DNA from: Gloeopeniophorella convolvens
Lineage: Eukaryota; Basidiomycota; Agaricomycetes; Russulales
Direction: 5' to 3'
NCBI GenBank assembly: GCA_022496205.1
Contig: WTXD01000008.1
Coordinates: 248,001-312,000, forward strand
Length of the DNA stretch: 64,000 nt
The notes below the pieces were generated by a model. The model was not told the origin of the DNA and did not search any database. It saw nothing but the letters and a program-made list of their open reading frames with translations. Both the position numbers and the translations under genes were made by a program. Within the stretch, counting starts at the first letter, position 1; each line of letters begins with the position of its first letter. Below are positions 61,722-64,000 of this stretch, in pieces.

Positions 61722-62639
61722 GATCACCACCGGAGGGGCGGGAAGAGCCCAAGGAGCCGAGAGTAGAGGGACAGAGCAAGCCTAGGGTGATTCACATGTA
61801 TGAAAGTATAAGTACTAGCAGGAGAGGGAGACGCCGCGAACCCCGTGCTGTGCCATCAGAGCATTCGAGGGGATTGCCAATAATCGGACAGCTCGGTCTA
61901 GGAACAATCCGGGTGTCCTGTGCGGGGCATCCTAGGATATGTACGTCCTGTCGAATCAAGCCTATGACCCGGCCGGGGGTGGTGCCGGGATGCAGCGGCC
62001 AACAAGGTGCACAGTGGTGGACGTCCTCGTACAGGCTTGGAAGCGAGCCAGAGCGCGTATCGATGCAGGAAGCAGCATCGGCTCGACTCGCGGTGCGCGG
62101 ACGGAAGCTGTCCAACCCCAAATTCTGTCACCGAATGCTTCCCCGGTAGATACAACTTCGTCTATTCCATGAGATTCGCGTATTGTTCGACCGGGGGTGG
62201 TGCATAGGATTTGCGGTCGCGTTGGACACGCGGCGGTCTCGCGGGGGCATTGGCGGTGCTTCGGCAAGGTGGGATGGTCCGTGGGAAGCGCAGCCTCAGA
62301 GCGGGAACATGGTCCTCGTGGCAACGCGGTGCGGAATCTGGATGCAGGAACATCACCCCGTGTAATTACCTGCATGATGGCTGCACGGCGCGCCGTTGTA
62401 TTTGGTTCTAGCACACCCTACACATTCAAGATACATATCAATACAGACATCTCCGTACTTCTAGTCATCAGGATAGATTGACCACCAACACTCCGGCGTT
62501 GCTGGGATCCAGCGCATATCTCATGCTGCGTCTGTCAATTCACAATTAGCTGGATGACAGCGAATCTGGTCTCGTGAGCGTTCACGTACTGGCCCATGCA
62601 CTGCGTGCAAAGCAGACTTATCCGACAGGAAGAAGGCTT
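61722..62639. other. Upstream region of the Smr gene
   Basis: About 0.9 kb with no supported gene. The 13-base word CCGGGGGTGGTGC occurs near 61972 and again near 62190. Open frames on both strands overlap without coding features. Confidence 0.4.
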
Positions 62640-63070
62640 GAATAAGTGAAATATATGTTTAACTTATTCCTGCCTTTATTTGTCCGGAAAAGTGACGATC
62701 AGAAGGTTAATGACCCTCTAAGCATTCTTTAAGGGAAAGAAGCCTCCTAATAAAGTTAACCTTCTCTCACGACTTCCCTATGTAAGCATAGTTGGAGATA
62801 AAGTCAAACAATCATTTGTATTCCTCGTGTTTCCCCACCCAGAATGAGCATTCTTACCAAATTCCTGGGAAATTTCCTACTAGATGTCTATGGCTCGGGA
62901 ATCCGGGGGAAAGCTTTAACTTTAGGTACAGACTTTACCCCTTACCAAGAAGCTTGTAGAGAATATTAACTTTACTAATACTCGTTTCTCAAGCTCAAAT
63001 AGTCAACAATAAGTTAAACAAATATTTAGGTTTTTTAAGCCTTCCCAAGGGAGAATAAGTCTGCCATGCA
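62640..63070. other. AT-rich block of foreign composition
   Basis: Composition changes sharply: 62641-62820 contains about 35 % G+C (63 of 180 counted) against clearly GC-rich neighbours. There are many stops in all frames and no splice pattern. Its left edge is near 62640, its right edge is fused to the Smr gene fragment near 63060-63070. It could be mitochondrial DNA inserted into the nucleus or the remains of an AT-rich mobile element; the sequence alone does not decide. Confidence 0.6.
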
Positions 63071-63575
63071 CGCAGTGCCAAGAACTCTTCCAGAGCCGGC
63101 CGAATCTTAGCACCGCCGGCGTCCGAGTGCAGTCCTTTCCCTGCGCCATAGTCAACCTCCGCCGGGGAAGAGACAAGCGGAGGAGCATACCAACGATGAA
63201 TCGGATCGTCGACTCTTTCCGCGCCACCGCGGACTGGAGCTCTCGGCTTGAGAACTGGACAGCTTCGGGCACTGTAAGGCCGTGGAGGTCGTATTCTCCC
63301 TCCTTGAGACCCTAGGAGAGGATGAGCCTGCATCCGCCACCGCCGCCCAGCCAAGCCGCACAACACACACCTTGTTCTTCTCTGCCACGCGAAATAGAAA
63401 GCATCAATGCGAGCCCAAGAAATCACACAGCCGCCGCCACACCCCTTCGAATATAGCCTTGGCCGCCTTCTGGTTCAGGATCTCCATCGCGTTCCTGTGC
63501 GCCTGCGCCTCGCTGTCGAACCTCTTCGCCAAGTCGTAGTTCTTCGCCTCGCGTGCGATCCGCGCCTGCGACCGC
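63071..63575 (-). pseudogene. Internal fragment of a second DUF1771-Smr gene
   Basis: Minus-strand exons give SLPRSQARIAREAKNYDLAK and RFDSEAQAHRNAMEILNQKA then AKAIFE (DUF1771), a small KNK exon, EGEYDLHGLTVPEAVQFSSR and STIRFIV-GKGLHSDAGGAKI then RPALEEFLAL (Smr). Introns and motifs are normal, so it came from a working gene. Upstream, the frame runs into the duplicated promoter with no ATG before MEILNQ; downstream, the last Smr strands are replaced by AT-rich sequence (RAWQTYSPLGRLKKPKYLFN) ending in a stop. Sequence differs clearly from the intact Smr gene at 60214-61721. The parent copy is presumably elsewhere. It may still be transcribed from the copied promoter. Confidence 0.78.
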
Positions 63576-63985
63576 GGGAGCGAGCTGGGTGTGATGGAGA
63601 TACAAGCAAATATTGAGGGGGATAAATAGTGGCTTTGGCGAGTCTTTACATGTCGAGGAGTCAGGCCCACGAGGTAAGGCGTTTCCCCAGAGCCGGTGAC
63701 CTGTACGCGCAGACCACGTGATGGGTAACTTGCACGTGGTGTGGGTGTGGCTCTCGTGTTTCGCCCAACCGTCCGCACGCCTTTATCCTACCCTCCGCCA
63801 ATGACCGGTCCCTTGCGCTCACTCTTGGGGCCACAGCCCGGGCAGCTTGACTATACACAGCCTCAACGCGTCCTGCGTCATTTCGCCCACGCACCGCGTC
63901 AAATGTACCAGTCTACCCCACCGAAGACGCCTCGTCTAGCCCGAAACGTATTGTAATCGAAACACGCCCGGGTGGCATTTTCAAT
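63576..63985. repeat. Inverted, diverged copy of 56573-57016
   Basis: 410 bases match the reverse complement of the source segment. It retains the paired CACGTG boxes and the start codon of the copied exon. The length difference is mostly one 28-bp deletion. On the left it abuts the Smr fragment exactly where similarity to the source ends (after CTCGCTCCCG read on minus). On the right similarity stops at about 63985, 15 bp before the window end. Confidence 0.88.
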
Positions 63986-64000
63986 CGTTTTCGGAGCAAA
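63801..64000 (+). pseudogene. Truncated, frameshifted copy of the J-like protein's first exon
   Basis: Begins like the gene at 56785 (MTGPLRSLLGPQPGQLDYTQ, then PQRVLRH). A 28-bp deletion after codon 27 moves the frame, so the reading continues FAHAPRQMYQSTPPKTPR and stops near 63956. The nucleotide match to the source continues past the stop to about 63985. The rest of the gene is not in the window. The product would be about 50 residues and is unlikely to work. Confidence 0.75.

Overview
The window is nuclear DNA of a filamentous basidiomycete, most likely a wood-decaying Polyporales-type white-rot fungus. The evidence is dense genes on both strands, many short introns (about 40-70 nt, mostly GT-AG) and high GC. 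There is also a short-type class II manganese peroxidase, a family 14 polysaccharide lyase-like secreted protein and several small lineage-typical proteins. No bacterial, viral or CRISPR features were seen. Most genes are split, so the models below were built by joining frames across splice sites; they are inferences unless stated otherwise.

Layout, left half: a possible 3' exon (106-311); a large disordered Ser/Pro/Arg-rich protein (736-4163); a cytochrome P450 (4804-6904, minus); a single-pass membrane protein (7215-8783, minus); a gene-poor stretch; manganese peroxidase (10851-12319); a TBC Rab-GAP (12732-15460); a small membrane protein (15899-16316, minus); a membrane RING-H2 ligase (16930-19165); a DUF3533/Sng1-type membrane protein (20602-22578); ferrochelatase (23497-24936); a tiny complex I subunit (26659-27028, minus) divergent from a long nuclear-type protein with a PB1/ubiquitin-like start (27251-31470); CCT6 (31729-33881).

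Layout, right half: Tlg2/syntaxin-16 type SNARE (34841-36423, minus); a small Cys-rich protein (36942-37528); NAR1 (38349-40299, minus); PL14-like protein (42018-43348, minus) divergent from an AVT-type amino-acid transporter (43667-45781); phosphomevalonate kinase ERG8 (45854-47860, minus) divergent from a Cdc1/Ted1 phosphoesterase (48941-50489); a 3.4 kb gene-poor, G-skewed stretch; a small unknown gene (53913-54525); a coiled-coil protein with a J-like C-terminus (54777-56785, minus) divergent from a GTPBP1/2-type GTPase (57027-59589); a DUF1771-Smr membrane protein (60214-61721, minus).

The most unusual part is the right end. An AT-rich block (62640-63070) joins an internal fragment of a second DUF1771-Smr gene (63071-63575). 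That fragment joins an inverted, diverged copy (63576-63985) of the promoter and first exon at 56573-57016. The copied exon carries a 28-bp deletion between 7-bp repeats, which shifts its frame.

Most genes are housekeeping: heme (ferrochelatase), cytosolic Fe-S assembly (NAR1), isoprenoids (ERG8), folding (CCT6), trafficking (TBC, Tlg2, Cdc1/Ted1) and respiration. Ligninolytic and other secreted or oxidative functions (peroxidase, P450, PL14) are scattered among them rather than clustered.
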